DNA of 64,000 nt from Rhytidiadelphus loreus (GCA_947034895.1 OX344764.1:56463348-56527347), one strand, 5' to 3'; shown: positions 11,692 through 24,490, counted from the stretch's first letter. Notes: generated from the sequence alone by a model not told the origin. Program-made: numbers and translations.

Positions 11692-12394
11692 AGCAGGTGA
11701 CTTCATGGTGACTTCTTGTCCGGTTTGACTGAAAAATGACTGAGCCTTCTATAATTGCACCGAGGGAGAGCTTGGAAGATGTTCAGAGTAACTTTAAAGT
11801 CAAAATTCGTGACTTCTGGATGATGACCTCACAGAAGGGCCCGATGACAAAAACCATCGTAACTTGGGGCTACGAATTCTGTTTGAAGTCACTATAGAGT
11901 CAGCAGTTACTTCTTCTGTTACTGGATGGTGACTAAAGAATGACTTTAGATAAAGTCTCTGCCCGGATTTGTTTTTTGGGGTCAGGGCAGCGCCTTGACG
12001 TGGACAGTCTCATTTGGACTGCGGTCTAATAGTCGGATGTAGTCCACTAATGAACAACTGTAATATGACTTAGGGTTGGTTTATTTGGAATTGCTGCTAA
12101 GAAGGGTACAACGGTCAGGCTTCTGCAGATGTGGACTTCGGATATTTTAGGTTTACTTCGGCAAAGAATGCCTTATACTGACATGAGGCTTCTGTGCTCT
12201 CCCCTTTGGACTACAGAGGCAATAATTACTAAAAATACTGAGAAACTTTCAATGTAAATTTGAATACCATAGTTTTAGGGTCAGTGGTGGTTTAGGGCAA
12301 ATCAAGCCAACGTGCACTGCACATTCATCACAATGATTCTTGCAACTAGGCATACACATATGCGTTTGAAGCACATACATGGAACCTTCTAACA
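11692..12394. other. Left subterminal region of the CACTA transposon
   Basis: No gene. Contains many short direct and inverted copies of TGACT/AGTCA, with TGACTAAAGAATGACT-like pairs near 11,935 and 11,945, the usual organisation of CACTA subterminal repeats. It also covers the 3' flank of the TNPD gene. Confidence 0.7.
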
Positions 12395-15300
12395 CTAATA
12401 TGCTTCATGAGCTAATAAGTTCTCTTCCTCCGTCAAGTCAGTGGCTCCAACTAGATCAACTGCCTCTGAAACATTGGGAAATGTGTTGGGAGCTCTAAGC
12501 CCTGTACTCTCTACTCTAGTGGAGATGAATGCATCCACTGTGTCCACAATTTCCCGTCTCACTCTAGCCTCTTTTTGTAAGACTACTTTCCAACCAGATC
12601 TACCTTCAACGTCTGAAAAGAAAACTTGCGTTGCTTGGCTCGGAAAAATGAAGGGCTCCAACATGCGAGGTAGAATGTGTCGAAAATTGACCAACAAGAA
12701 GCCGGACTCGTCCCGTGTATACGTGGGATTACCTCGAGTGTCTTCGGTTTTCACCCAGTCGCAACGCAATAAGATGATGCGTGTACTCAATGTACCATAA
12801 TCCACCTCCAATATATCCTTTAGTACTCCCACGTAGTTCACGGTTGATTCATCTCCATTCTCTGACGGATGCTGGAAAACGGAAGCGACGCCACTGTTGT
12901 AGGTCAACAAGTGCCTGGTCTGCTCATCTTCCACACGGAAATGATTACCAAATGCAAGGACACGTTTGTAGCGAATAGCCCTCTGTCCTGGCTTCTTACT
13001 CAGCAAGAACCGGTCCATGTTTGTGGGGTCACTTAAGTCTACATCAACATTCTGCAACCTCTGCTGAATCCACGATGACATTTCTAGGGTGCCCGGATTT
13101 TCAACTGATTCAGTCCTCCACTCCCTGCGGACACCAGAACAGTGCGATTCTCATTCATACGGGACGAATGGCATGAAAAATTAGAAATTCATGCCTGTGT
13201 TGCTTTTTGAACCTCCGAAACTCCAACAAACACATTCAAAGAAGGTGACTTCATGGTCAGTTAAGTGAGTCACATTTTAGTCATTTTTTAGTTTCACGGA
13301 ATATTTTGACTTCTATATGACTTGAAGACGTCTTACACATGACTTCCGAATCCTCCTTCACTATAGATATTTGAGCAAAACGGTGCAAGTGGAAAAGAAT
13401 GGCATCACAGTCACGGGTGACTGGCTTTACTTACGCCACAAGATCCTCCATAGCAGTTGAATTTGACAGGATGTACTAGTGGGCTATGTCTCGCATCTCT
13501 GGAGTCATTACATATGGCCTTCCACCCCCCTGCAAGACTTCCTCAGCATCTCCTATTTCTTCGTCCTCATCCCACACTCGTCTTGTAGTACCCTCAAAAC
13601 CTTGGAAGTATTCCGTTATAAATCCGATGCACTCGTCCTGCAAATAACCTTCCGCCATGCACGCCTCTGGACGGGCCATGTTCCGCACATATCCCTTCAA
13701 TACTTTCATGTAACGTTCCACTGGGTACATCCACCTCGCAGTTACTGGACCGCACAAGTCGAGCTCCTTTGCCAAATGATATGGAAGATGCGTCATCACG
13801 TCAAAAAACGATGGGGGAAACTCAATCTCCAACAATGCCATGGTTTCGGCCACATCTGCTTCCAATGAGGGAAAGTCCAAGGGGTTGTAAGCCTTTGTGC
13901 ATAGATGTCGAAATACCTTGCAGATGCGCTGGACCGCCATACGAGGACCAGGTTCCATCAACCCTCGAACAGCAAGTGGCATGATTTGCTGCATTAGAAT
14001 GTGGTAATCATGGGACTTCAACCCCCCAAAGTTTTTTTTCCGAATGCTCCTCTTCAAGTCAGACGAATATCCACTAGGCACCTTCAAAGACTCAATGCAT
14101 TTTGCAAACTTGTCAAACTCCTCTTCTGTTAACACGTATGAGGCACACGGCTTTACCATCTTTCCTGGCTTCCGGGGATGGGGAGTGAGCCACAAGTGCC
14201 TCCGAATGTTCCGCCTCTGCAAATCCCGCCTCACCTTTACAGTATCCTTCTTTCCTGTTATTGTTTTCAATATATTCTTAGCTAGGTTCAATTCACAATG
14301 CATTACGTCCAAAGTGTTCCGAATCAGAAGCAACTGCCACCACACACATGCCATGCCAAACTTCTTGTTAGTTTCTGTCTAGACAGTCACCGATATGTCA
14401 TATAGTAGTCATTCCCAATGACTTAGATTTCTGTTTGACTAAACCGTGACTTACAAAATTCTCTTCCGTGACTTCAGAAGACCGCAAAGACGGGGTGTAA
14501 GTCAAATGTAAGTCACATTACAGTCGCTTACGAGGCACGAGCCCAACCTTTGTTAATGCCCACAGTCACTTACCTTCCAATATGGCAAGCGGTAAAGAAT
14601 GCTTAGACGCTTTACGCCATGGATTTTTGAAGGGTCCCGTACAGCACCGTCCCTGTATCCAGCAGCCTTCCATGCCTCATATTCTTCAGCGTGCCTTATT
14701 TGGTCCTCAACTGTCATTGTGCGTGGCTTCTGACGGTTTTCCATGTTTCCGGTGAAGTAGTCCTTCATTCCCTCCGACCTGTAGGGATGACCTTCAAGGA
14801 GCCAACGACGAGTCCCACCAAATGTACATTTACCAAGCTCAGTAGAATGCTCCGCTCCTAAATCGTCACCACACCACGGACACGCTGCAAAGCCTTGGTG
14901 GGAGAAACCTCCTACAGTGCCGTAGCCCGGAAAATCATGCATGGTCCACAACAACATGGCTCTCAATGAAAAAACCTTTGATCCCACTTCCTGTGTGACA
15001 TCGTATGCTGGAACCCCATTCCATAACTGAAGCAACTCTTCTACAAGAGGCTCTAAGTATACATCAAAGGCATCCGATGTCACAGATTCCTTCCCTGGAA
15101 TCAGAAGAGACAACATAATGAAGAACTTTTTCGTACTCAACCATAGAGGTAGGTTATAATTTAAGAGCATAACCGACCAAGTTGACCATGATGACCTACT
15201 CTGCTTGTATGGATTCACTCCGTCTGCAGCCAACGCAAAGTGAACATTTTGAGGCTCTGTAGCAAAAGAAGGGTCCACATTCTCCTCAAAGTGCTGCCAC

Positions 15301-16355
15301 GCTCTTGAGTCACACGGGTGCCTGACTAGGCCATCTCCTCCAGGTTGGTTGCTACGGTTTGCTGCGTGCCACACCATGAGTTTGGATATGCTTGGATTCC
15401 GGAACATTCGTTGTAGTCGTGGAATGATTGGAAAATGACGGAGCACCTTCACTGGAAAACAACGCCTAGCTTCATCTCTGTATCGGCGACCACCACATTT
15501 AGGACAACAGAGAGCGTCAGAATAGGGTCCCCGGAAGAGAACACAGCCGCGCTCGCATGCGTGGATGATGGTGTACGTCAACCCCAACTTACTTGTCAAA
15601 GTCTTCGCCCCATAGTGACTTTTTGGCAAACTATTGTTTTCCGGTAGTACGTGAGAATGCAATAAACTAAAGAGTTCATTGGCACACTGGTTGCTGATGC
15701 CGTGCACGGTACACAGATTCATCAACAACACTGTTGCTGCAAGTTGGCTGCATCGTGCTCCATTGTAAAGCGGTTGCAAAGACTCGTCCATCACCGTCGC
15801 ATCGAAATGGACATCAGCATTGTCCGTGCTAGCTTCCACGTCTGGAGGATGTTGGTCGTCACCTCGGTCGTCACGAGGTTCCTGCTCTTGCGCTTCATCC
15901 CCATTGCCGACTTCCATGAATTCTTCATGGATGGAGTTTGCTGTCTCAAAAGCGGCTGCAACTTCTTCTTGGATTCTCTCCGGGGAAAACATGTCCTCCT
16001 CCGGTGGTAGGAAGGCTTGATTGAACATTCCACGAGTATGGACTGTGCTGTCCACGGGCGGAGGCGCATCTGCATGGGTAACCGGGCCCCAAAATTGCTC
16101 CTCCCACTCCTCGTCTGAAGAATCTCTAGCACTAGGACCTCTCCAAGTTCTTGAATTAGGGTGTCTGCCATTGCGGATGAGGTGCTCCCTAACATTGGGT
16201 ATATTGAGTCTCTTACGCCCCCGGCAGTTGGTGCATGGGCAATGCAATTTCTTAACATTGCACTCTCGGGCCCTTTGCAACTCTCTGCTCCACAGACGGT
16301 CGTCTCGAAGTTCCTGTCGTCTTTTGTCGTCCAGTGGGAGTCTTCTGGGTATCAT
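12395..16355 (-). pseudogene. CACTA transposase (TNPD; Transposase_21, DUF4218, DUF4216), one in-frame stop
   Basis: Exon 1, 16,355-14,574: 594 uninterrupted codons from ATG. It has an N-terminal CPCTNCRGRK zinc-like motif, a CCPKCGG knuckle, and the Transposase_21 core with ADGVNPYKQSRSSWSTW, YNLPLWL and DFPGYGTVGG...ACPWC. Exon 2, about 14,386-13,435: RNTLDVMHCELNLAKN and the DUF4218 region ending near the YMKVLKGYVRN and EGY segments. Exon 3, ending 12,395: DUF4216 with SGFLLVNF and PFIFPSQATQVFFSDV. Introns are GT-AG; the first joins in phase 0, the second acceptor near 13,085 is not settled. A TAG at 13,476-13,478 falls within an AH-x-YIL motif and the frame continues beyond it to a GTAAGT donor, so this copy has one premature stop and is otherwise whole. 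The protein would cut and join the element's ends. Confidence 0.85.
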
Positions 16356-16479
16356 TGTCTATAAGTGTACAAAGACCCCCACTGTCAAGAACTATTGTAC
16401 ATGCCTTAGTAACTATGCAGCAAAGCTGACGTTCCTTCTTCATGAAAGGCGAACTTTTAATTGACTCTTTCATGTCTCC

Positions 16480-17473
16480 CCTGTGACTAGACCGTCTGCA
16501 AAATGACTTAATCATGTCTTGAATGACTAAGAAGTGACTAAAAATGGACGTGACTAGACTAAAGACTTACTGGTTAATGACATATATGTGACTAGACTAA
16601 AGACTTAAATGACTAAAATATGAATTCTGTCAAGTGGTTGCAAATAATGCACATGAAGGCGGTTGCAAAAGATTTGGCAGAGCTCTAGTCACGCCTGACT
16701 ATTTCAAAACTGCGCACATCCAAAAATAATGGGCCACAATGACAGAAATGGGGATTCATCTTCAGAAAGCCAAGGTCCCAACCAAAATAAAGATAGTAAA
16801 ATTAGCTAAAAAATTAAAATATAAGTGAGAAATATAAGTTCTTACTTGAAAATGACTAAGTAATGACTAGGGGGAGACTTGTGCACGACTTTGAGACCCT
16901 ATTCACGGATGCTGCAGTTGTTGTCTTCCAGCCGAATTCTGTCTGCTCTAGTTAGGGTGCACCTGCACAAACACAGTGAGTCGGATGTTACCATTGCCAC
17001 CGGCCACCAATAATTTCCTAAACCCGAGATTGCACTCCACCAAATCAGGAGGAGATTGCTCGGAATCCAAAATCAATCGAACAAGATCAAACAAGACTGC
17101 ATGTTTTGGAATGGAGTTGGTTGTAATTAGTACCTGCGATTGCAAAAATTAATGTCCAGCCGCCTTCCATTTTGCTGACCTAATCAATGGGTTGGCCTCC
17201 ATCTTCCACCTTCAGCACTCAATGTTTGGAAGGCGGACTTCCTTTCCTTCACTCCGCCGCAATTGAATACTGTGCAAACGAGAAACTCAATCTCCTTGCG
17301 GTTCTCGGAAGAGCACCCCTGCCAAGAAGTGAACGTCAAATTGTGTTTCAATTCTGAGAGAGGCGACATCTGTCTGGTGAACGTTGCTTTAGGCTTGTTA
17401 TTGTGAGGAAGAACCAGCTTTCGAGTCCTAGAAATCAGGTTGGAGGTGGAGCAGACTTAGAAACCCCAGTTCC
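16480..17473. other. Divergent intergenic region of the CACTA transposon
   Basis: About 1 kb between the two transposon genes, AT-rich, presumably holding both promoters. TGACT/GACTAAA motifs recur up to about 16,880. The sequence around 16,410-16,450 (CAGCAAAGCTGACGTTCCTTCTTCATGAAAGGCG-like, 34 bp) recurs with one change at about 22,550-22,590 near the right end. No gene seen. Confidence 0.55.
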
Positions 17474-20400
17474 ATGGATAGCCCGCCGGCAGAGAAGTCC
17501 GAATATGAGATGCTCCGCGATCGCAATGTAGCTGAGGTCCGCAAGAAGGCTGCTGCTTGCGAGGCCGCAGCCCAAGAATGGTGAGAGCATTTTTCCAATG
17601 GCTGCATCGTTCTTTTCTCACCCACACTCTGCACTCGAGCATGGCTCCCCCTCCAAATAAGTGCCTTAGGGTTTAGTGGAGCCGAGTGCTCCTAGCTTCT
17701 TCTTATCATTGCGTTCAGAGAAGATGGACCTTTTTCTAAGAGGCGATTGAGTCATACTGTACACTTTTGTTTTCAGCGCCGCCTCCTCACAGTCACGTTA
17801 GAGTCCCAAAAAAGACGTTGACAAGTCACGGGGAAGACCTTCATAAAGGTTAGGGCCACATGGGAGGACTTACAAGAGGGTTTCAGTGCGGCGGGTTCCT
17901 TCTTTGCACTAATTCTGGCGCAATGAAGTCACCGGAAGTACTGCCCTTGTTTGGCAGCCCATTGTTGTCTTTTTTTGTCACATTTGCAGTGTTTTCTGAG
18001 AGTGGTGAGAGCATGCGCTTCAAAATGTGCTGCTGATGACCGTGTTTGGCGGCGCAGGGAGGACGACCGTGCACGCCACGAGGCAGTGTCACACGCGTCG
18101 GGGAAGAAAAGCACTTCCCAAGGGCGAAGGAAGAGAAGCGATCGGGGCTGTGGAGACGGAATTCAGAGGGAGAGCTTGCGCACAAGTCCGCGCTTGAGCT
18201 CAGATCGAGAGTACATCCCCATGATTAGCTCCCACTCCTCGTCGTCAGATGCGATGAGGTCCGACAACGATGCTATAGCCACAGGTATGCTGCATTTAGC
18301 CATTGCTTGTACATATGCTGAGCAGCAATCCAAGAACGAGGCTGGAGCCGCAGGTAAAGGAAAATCTGGCTACCTGCGCCATCTTTCATGCTGTGGGTGC
18401 GTGTTTAGGGTTTTTTAGAGGGCTTCATTACGTCATTGTCCATTCTGTTTAGCAAGAGAGAGCATCGGGCAAAGTTTAGGACTGTCACATTCTAGTCGGG
18501 CCATTTGACGAAGTGGATGAGGCCATTGCGAGGAGTATGTGTGCCGTCCACTTGCTTGGACCAACCTTACGGCGAAGAATGATTAATGTATCGTGTGTGT
18601 GGTTGTTTGGCAGAAACGTCACGTGAATTGGAAGACTCCTCGGAGGACGACGTGCATAGGGTGGAGGAGGAGGCACTCGTCGACAAGCGGTTCAAGAAAA
18701 GGAGAAGGAAGACAACACTGGCTGCAGTGCCAGTGAACCAAGCCATCGTGCCCACACCGCCCACCTTGAATTGGGTTCCAGGGCACTACGAGCCAGCAGG
18801 AGGAGGCACAGCAGCTGCTGGAGCATGGGAAGGCCAATATCCACTGCCACCGGTTGGATTACCCGAGGACACTGAAGCCCGCATCAGTCGACGGAAGCGC
18901 AAAGCTCAGTACGATTTGGCAACCAAGAAGCGAGCCACAGCAGGAGCGAAGCCAAATCGAGTGTCCGTATTGCTAGGTGGCGAGGTCGATCCAAACTGCC
19001 AGGGCAAGAACGCGTGGGATGAGGCGCTGCGTGATCTCATCCCAAAATGTCTGGACATGAGTGTCGTAGCATGGTCCAAGCATGAACCGCAGCGCTTGAA
19101 GAAATTGAGGTCTGCCTTGGACAACGAGTTCGAGTACCTCGGCAATCCCTTGAGCATGGTTGGATTTAGGCTGGCTGTTATGAAATTCCTTAAGTCTGAG
19201 AGGTTCAGATTGAAGAACCGTTATCTCAAAGGCAAAGATAGCCCTCCTCTTCACGTGGACGATGACGAGTGGAAACGCCTGAAGGATTATTGGAACGCAG
19301 ATGGCCAGAAGAAAAAGGCGCAGTCCATGGCTGCTGCCAGACAGAGTGTGAAGTCCAATGCGCTGGTGGGAAGAAGAGGTAAAGCCGCAAAGGAAGCCCC
19401 CATGGTAAGCCTGGCTAAACTTTTGATGTTGCCTTTGGCAGTCTTGACTTCCCTTATATTTTATTAGGTACAAGCAGGAGCGAATCCAACTTATGTGTCT
19501 TTGCACAATGAGCACTAACTTTTCCTTTGCCTTGATTCTCAGAGAGATGGAAGGCAAAGTAGTCCGACTTTATCAGACATATCTCACGCTAGACTAGCCA
19601 AGGCCAAAGCTGGAGGTGATGGCAGTGTAAGTCTCTTGTGCCCCCTTGGACTCTTGGAGTAGAATTGCGGTTTTACTTGTGCCAGACGTTGTGTATTAAT
19701 TAATTACATGTTCCCTTGTCTCAGCTATAGTCGGAGCATTGTGTTGTCTTTCTTGCTACTAAAAGTTTTGGGTCAAATGGGAATCCGTTGGCGTTGTTAT
19801 AGTTGAGGTCTGCACCCCAGTCATTTATCCGACGCAATGAAGTCACTCTTTGGTCACGCCGTAGTCACTCTTTGGTCATGCTGTAGTCACTCTTGTGTCC
19901 TGTTTTAGTATTGTTACAGTGACGTCTAAGTCACAAGTCAGACGTGTGGAAGTCGCGGTCTTCTCGTCGTGCACATTCATTTTTGAATAAAACAACCTCT
20001 GCATGCATGACGCGGGGGCTTCATTGCACGTAACTTGCCTTTCATGCTTGTATAAATTTCTGAAATGATTGTGACCACGTGCAGGGTGAAGGCGAATCGG
20101 CTTGTTGGGAGGCATTGCAAACATTGCGTGTCGACATAGATGCCAAATTTGGTGAAGTATCGGCGACCGCAACGGCGACAAGCGCGGCTATTGATGACTT
20201 GCGCAGCTTGTTGTTGAATTTCATGCGCAGAGGTAGGAGAGGACCCAGCAAGGGAACGGGGAGCTCACAAGTAGCAAATGTCACAGCAACAACAGACGAA
20301 CTCACCCTGTCCGATTCGGAACAAGCCATCCCTTCCATGAACCCCCCTTTGCCGCCTGAGTTCCAAGTCATGCAGCGTGAGGACTTCCTTAAGCCAGTTG

Positions 20401-22300
20401 GAGCTACTGAACGGAATGTTACTTCTAGTGGGGATGCAGCATGGGCGTTTGGGCCAACGGAGGAAATGGAGGCAGCTAGTTTGGTAGTCCCTGTCGCTTG
20501 TGGACACAAGCAAAGTGAGGAAGACAAGGAAGTGGGACGTGAAGAAGAGACGACGGCAGCGGAGGTTGCTGCAGCAGATGAAGAACCTCCTGTCGGGGAT
20601 TCGGGGCAGCAGACGTCCGACACCGTTGGGCCTTCAGCAGACCGCTCTATCCCTATTGGGGCTCCAACTTCCGTGCCTTTGTCCGGCGATGCCATCACCG
20701 GACAGCCAGCGGAGGACGAATCAGGGTCGCAAGCCACCGATGAAGGAGCGGCGATGGCATCTCAAGGGGAGAGGAAGTTGAAGAAGCCGGCTTAGTCACC
20801 GCAAAAGGTACCTTCTCCTCCCGACGTTCGTCAAGGTACGTCGAGTGAGGTGAAGCTACGCGGTGACCTCGGACTTCTGCCTGTATGCATTGAGAGTGGG
20901 CCCTCCAAATTAGTGATCTTCAATGTGCACGGTACCTTGTTAGACAGTAGTATGCTGTCTACCCGTAATCTACACCCACGAATTCGTAGGAGCGCATGCA
21001 CTACTGTCCGAAGAATATTTTTTCGGCCCTGGCTGAAGTATTTTCTCACCCGTTGCTTTCAGTCTTTCGCTGTGGGATTTTGGAGCACTGGTAGTCCCTC
21101 GTACATGGATGATGTTGTGCCAGCAATGTTAGGGGAGCTGAAGGGTGTCCACGCAGCGCCACTGTTTATATGGTTTGCTACGTAGGGTGAGAACTTGCAG
21201 ATGGAAGATGGGGGGCCATCTCCTCGTGGGAAGCAATTGGAGTTAGTGTATGCCTTGTGGCCTCGTTACTGTGCTGCAAATACTGTGATTGTAGATAGTA
21301 AGGCCAGTAGGGTGGAGTGTAATCCTGAACCCAATGTAATCGTGAGTACCCCGTTCTATTTGAAGTGGATGCACACGTTGGCAGATGACAAGGAATACTT
21401 GAAACGGTACATGTGGCCACTATTGGATGCTTTACACGCATGCCCCGACATTCCTTCTTTTCGCTTAAAATTCCCTGAAGTTGTCAACGAATCATTGTCC
21501 CAATGGGTACAGAGGCGCCGCACTGGACATGCGTATGAATTTTTGGATGTGGTGGAAGGTGAGGGGATTGGCATTCCGGATTCAAGGTGCTACTGACGAT
21601 GTCCCTTCAGTATCTGTGCTTCTTTACCGTCTCTGATGCTCTATGCCTTCGTGTGTAGGGCAAGCCGCAAAAAAGGGAGCCGAGGGCGAAGCAGGCAACA
21701 AGCCCATCCAAAAAAGCCAGTGCATAGTTGACGAAGAAGGTAAACCACATATTAACTTTAAACTGAGGCTCGTCAGTCATATTAGAGTCACAAGGATGTC
21801 ATGTCTGACTCACATTTTAGTCCCCCCTTGGATGTTGGAGTCACGATGAGGTCACTTGCGAGTCACTTTGTAGTCCCGCCTGGCTATGGTGGAGTCACGA
21901 TGAGGTCACTTTCGAGTCACTTTGTAGTCCCGCCAAAGTGTAGAATATGAAAGTACTGTGGCGCATTAAGTGGACACTATTCACTTCACTTGCTTTTGCA
22001 CCGTCTCTGAAGTCATATATGGCCCGTGTGTAGTATCAAGAAGGAGACGAAGTGTGGCTGCTAAACCCCCGCAGTACAAGGCAAAGAGTGGCGGTGGGTA
22101 AAATCAGTGGTTTGCCCGGCAAACACAAGTTCCATTTCTGCGAAATTCCCGAGACGTGGTTTAAGGTGGACATCATTACTGTGATGCAACCAACTGTGGC
22201 GCTGATGTATCCGAACAAAGATGAAGAGCACAGCATAATCGAGCATGTGAAGGGGACCTCTACAATATGGGACCAGAAGTATATGAAGACCACAGTGTGA
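17474..22300 (+). pseudogene. CACTA TNPA-like protein (Transposase_24-like) fused to an FCP/HAD-like domain and a DUF8039-like end, two in-frame stops
   Basis: Inferred exons: 17,474-17,580, 18,058-18,284, a microexon near 18,326-18,353, 18,614-19,404, 19,543-19,626, 20,085-21,558, 21,659-21,739, 22,041-22,300, all with GT-AG sites and mostly compatible phases. The start gives an acidic SEYEMLRDRN helix. The fourth exon holds a Lys/Arg-rich stretch and RFRLKNRYLKG...DDEWKRLKDYW, typical of plant Transposase_24 proteins. The sixth begins with a coiled-coil-like segment and acidic linker and then, in the same frame, has SKLVIFNVHGTLLD, FFRPWL, AVGFWS and NTVIVDSKASRVECNP, the order of FCP/NIF HAD motifs. 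The nucleophile Asp is Asn and the second Asp is His. The last exon (VWLLNPRST...KFHFCEIP) resembles DUF8039. TAG at 20,793 and 21,183 interrupt the frame, both at likely former CAG codons. Expected role: binding subterminal repeats; the HAD part is unexplained. Confidence 0.65.
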
Positions 22301-23151
22301 GGTGGTTTGTTTTTTTGCATTTTTTTTTCGTCTAGAAGCTGTTGTAGACTTGGAACAACGCTTCACGGACTCCTGAGATGGAAGTGCATTTTGTAGATTC
22401 CTCTAATCAGAATGCAGTTTTCATAAATTTTCAAATCGTAATCCACCTCTGTCCTTTGATGTCCCCCACGTGCCTTGTCCCTTGCTCTGTGAATGATGTA
22501 TGTTGAGTCGTTTGCCTTGTCCCTTGCTCTGTGAATGATGAATGCATTGCAGCAAAGTTGACGTTCCTTCTTCATGAAAGGCGCCCATTGAAGACATTGC
22601 CCATTGAGGACATTGGCATGACTCGTGAATGACTCCATGCATTCTAGTGTACCCACTAATATATGACTTCAGTCTTACTTGGGAATGTCTATCAACCGCA
22701 CACCAATGTATTGCTCCCACACGTTACTCGCAATGACTAAAAAATGACTTCAATGAATGCCCTGACATGTCAGAGATGGCAAGGGTTAGACTGACATCTG
22801 ACACTGTATGGTGACTAAAGAATGACTGCATAATTGTCTGACGTGGACCACACCCAAACTTGCCAATGACTGCATTGTGACTGTGGAAATGGATGACGTG
22901 GACATCCCACGCCCAAAATTCATGCCCAAAGGGACCCCTGCCCGTCCTTTCCATCAAAACCTGCCCTAAACTGCTCAATTTCCACGTGGACCCTGTCAGT
23001 CTTTACTTCATCCAAGTCCAAAATGGATGGTGATAATAAAAATTGGGAGTCATAGTCTATGACTTGTCCACAATGACTGTGGAGCCCTTAGTCATTTTTC
23101 AGTCATGTATGTCCGGAATGACTCATTTTCAGTCATTTTTTAGTCATTCTG
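22301..23151. other. Right subterminal region of the CACTA transposon
   Basis: No gene. Includes a short tandem duplication of TTGCCTTGTCCCTTGCTCTG (about 22,470 and 22,510), the repeat shared with about 16,410, and dense GACTAAAAAATGACT / AGTCATTTTTTAGTCATT motifs from 22,735 to the terminus. Confidence 0.7.
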
Positions 23152-23184
23152 TGCAGTCAAAATGACCCCCCTTTTCTTGTAGTG
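23152..23184 (-). repeat. Right terminal inverted repeat of the CACTA transposon
   Basis: Reverse complement of 11,659-11,691 with one mismatch, ending CTTTTCTTGTAGTG. It is followed at once by the TTA duplication at 23,185-23,187. Confidence 0.95.
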
Positions 23185-23217
23185 TTAGTCCAGGTCATTT
23201 TGGGGACTGTTCATTAC

Positions 23218-23429
23218 TTCAGACCGCGCGGTCTGAAACTACTTCAACTTGATTGATATGAAGTTGGATAGGTCTAGAATTCGTCCGACATTTAGAGGAA
23301 ATTGCATCAGGAATTCACTTCAGACCGCGCGGTCTGAAAGTATTTTACCTAATGTTCTCAGAAATTTCTACGTCGACAACTCCGAGACATTTCAGGGACG
23401 CCGGAACACTTCAGACCGCGCGGTCTGAA
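23218..23429. repeat. P1 palindrome array of element A, right part
   Basis: Three perfect P1 copies at 23,218-23,237, 23,319-23,338 and 23,410-23,429, about 91-101 bp apart. This is the continuation of the 10,411-11,618 array, cut off from it by the CACTA insertion. Confidence 0.85.
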
Positions 23430-23459
23430 ACATGGCTGGGGCCACACACACTGCGCGGT

Positions 23460-24490
23460 TATAGGGGCCTCTTCTAAATTTCCGCAACATTCACGACTGA
23501 GAATAGATTTTGCAGACAGCTTACCTCAATTGTGCAGCTCGGAGTGCTGTGGAAGCACGATGGCAGATGGAACTTGAATGTCGTGACTCCAGTTAAAGCA
23601 GCAACACGACAATGTTCAAATGCCACTGATCGCCAATGATACCAGATTCTCAGCAATTCGATGACGCCAATTATACTGAAATCCAATGAAAGCAAATTCT
23701 CAGTGCCTCGATGACGCCAATGACAGCAGATTCTTAACAATTCGCCAATGGAACGAACAAACATATGAATGCAATCACGAAAACACAAACACTGCAATCA
23801 CTAGAGCACAAATGCAATCACTACAATACAAAGACTGCAATCACTAGAGCACAAACCCATACAATGCCTACCATGTTACGTGATAGAATACTATACTTCT
23901 ATAAAAACAGTGCAAGAAATTCTGGAACGATTGGGTCTACTTCTACGTTACTAGTCACAAGAAGATCAGCCACGCACAACCATGAGAGAAACAAGCGAAA
24001 AGAGTTCAGAAGCATACCTACGCAGCTCCAACAGAAAGACAACGCTCCAGCAGCAAAACAACGCTGCAGCACGAAAACAACGCTCCAGAAAGCCGAACGC
24101 GACGCCGATCAGTGAAATCAAACTCCTCCGCGGCATACAAAACCAACGTCGCAAATGACGAGCGAGGAAGATGGAGGAAGGAGGAACAACAAAAACGCTA
24201 AACAACAACAACAAAAACGCACACGAAAAGGAGTAACAGCGACAACAATTGACGAAAAGCGGAGCAACAGCAAGGAACGCGAAAAACAGGAAAGAGTGCA
24301 GCGAAACCCTGGCCCACGGAAAAGACGACCAACTGAACCTCCCAATAACCGAACCTAACCCGAACTTGCATCGAGCCGCCAAGTTGGTACGGAGCTCCTC
24401 CGAACCTGCACGCGCCTCACGAAGCACACCCGAACCTCCTACGAACCTGCGCACACTACACAAAGCTGCCCCAAAGAAATCATGATTAAG
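23460..24490 (-). promoter_or_regulatory. Probable leader (promoter / 5' UTR) of element A
   Basis: Placed by analogy with 39,590-40,970 of element B: the region lies on the far side of the palindrome array from ORF1. On the minus strand a GTAGGTATGC sequence near 24,012 could be the leader intron's donor. Short repeats (GCAATCACTAGAGCACAAA) lie at 23,793 and 23,838. A long minus-strand ORF here is Leu/Ser/Phe-rich with no domain, and I do not call it a gene. No TATA box or start site can be set. Confidence 0.35.

Larger units (their letters stand above)
11659..23184. mobile_element. Complete CACTA (En/Spm-type) DNA transposon, 11,526 bp
   Basis: The left end CACTACAAGAAAAGGGGGGT and the right end, its reverse complement, form 33-bp terminal inverted repeats with one mismatch. 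TTA at 11,656-11,658 is duplicated at 23,185-23,187, the 3-bp target-site duplication expected of the superfamily. Subterminal regions (to about 12,340 and from about 22,560), and several introns, are rich in AGTCA/TGACT and GACTAAAAAATGACT motifs, the sort of repeats that TNPA-type proteins bind. Inside are two divergent genes, a TNPD-type transposase (minus) and a TNPA-like gene with an extra HAD domain (plus). The insertion splits the P1 array of element A, so it is younger than A. Confidence 0.95.
1..24490 (-). mobile_element. Element A: large ParB/MTase-like + FCP-like element, interrupted by a CACTA transposon
   Basis: Extent is inferred by comparison with element B at 39,590-53,060. 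In minus-strand order A has a leader (24,490-23,460), a P1 palindrome array (23,429-23,218, then 11,618-10,411 beyond the CACTA insertion), ORF1 (10,384-4,779), ORF2 (4,381-2,935), a small ORF (2,916-2,728) and 3' foldbacks (below 2,240 to the window edge). Without the 11.5-kb CACTA and its duplicated TTA the length is about 13.0 kb, against about 13.5 kb for B. No terminal inverted repeat or target-site duplication could be assigned, and the 3' end may lie outside the window. The coding parts are more GC-rich than the flanks. Class of element is unknown: I see no transposase, integrase or reverse transcriptase domain in A or B, so it could be non-autonomous, or one of these ORFs could be the recombinase. 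Confidence 0.6.
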
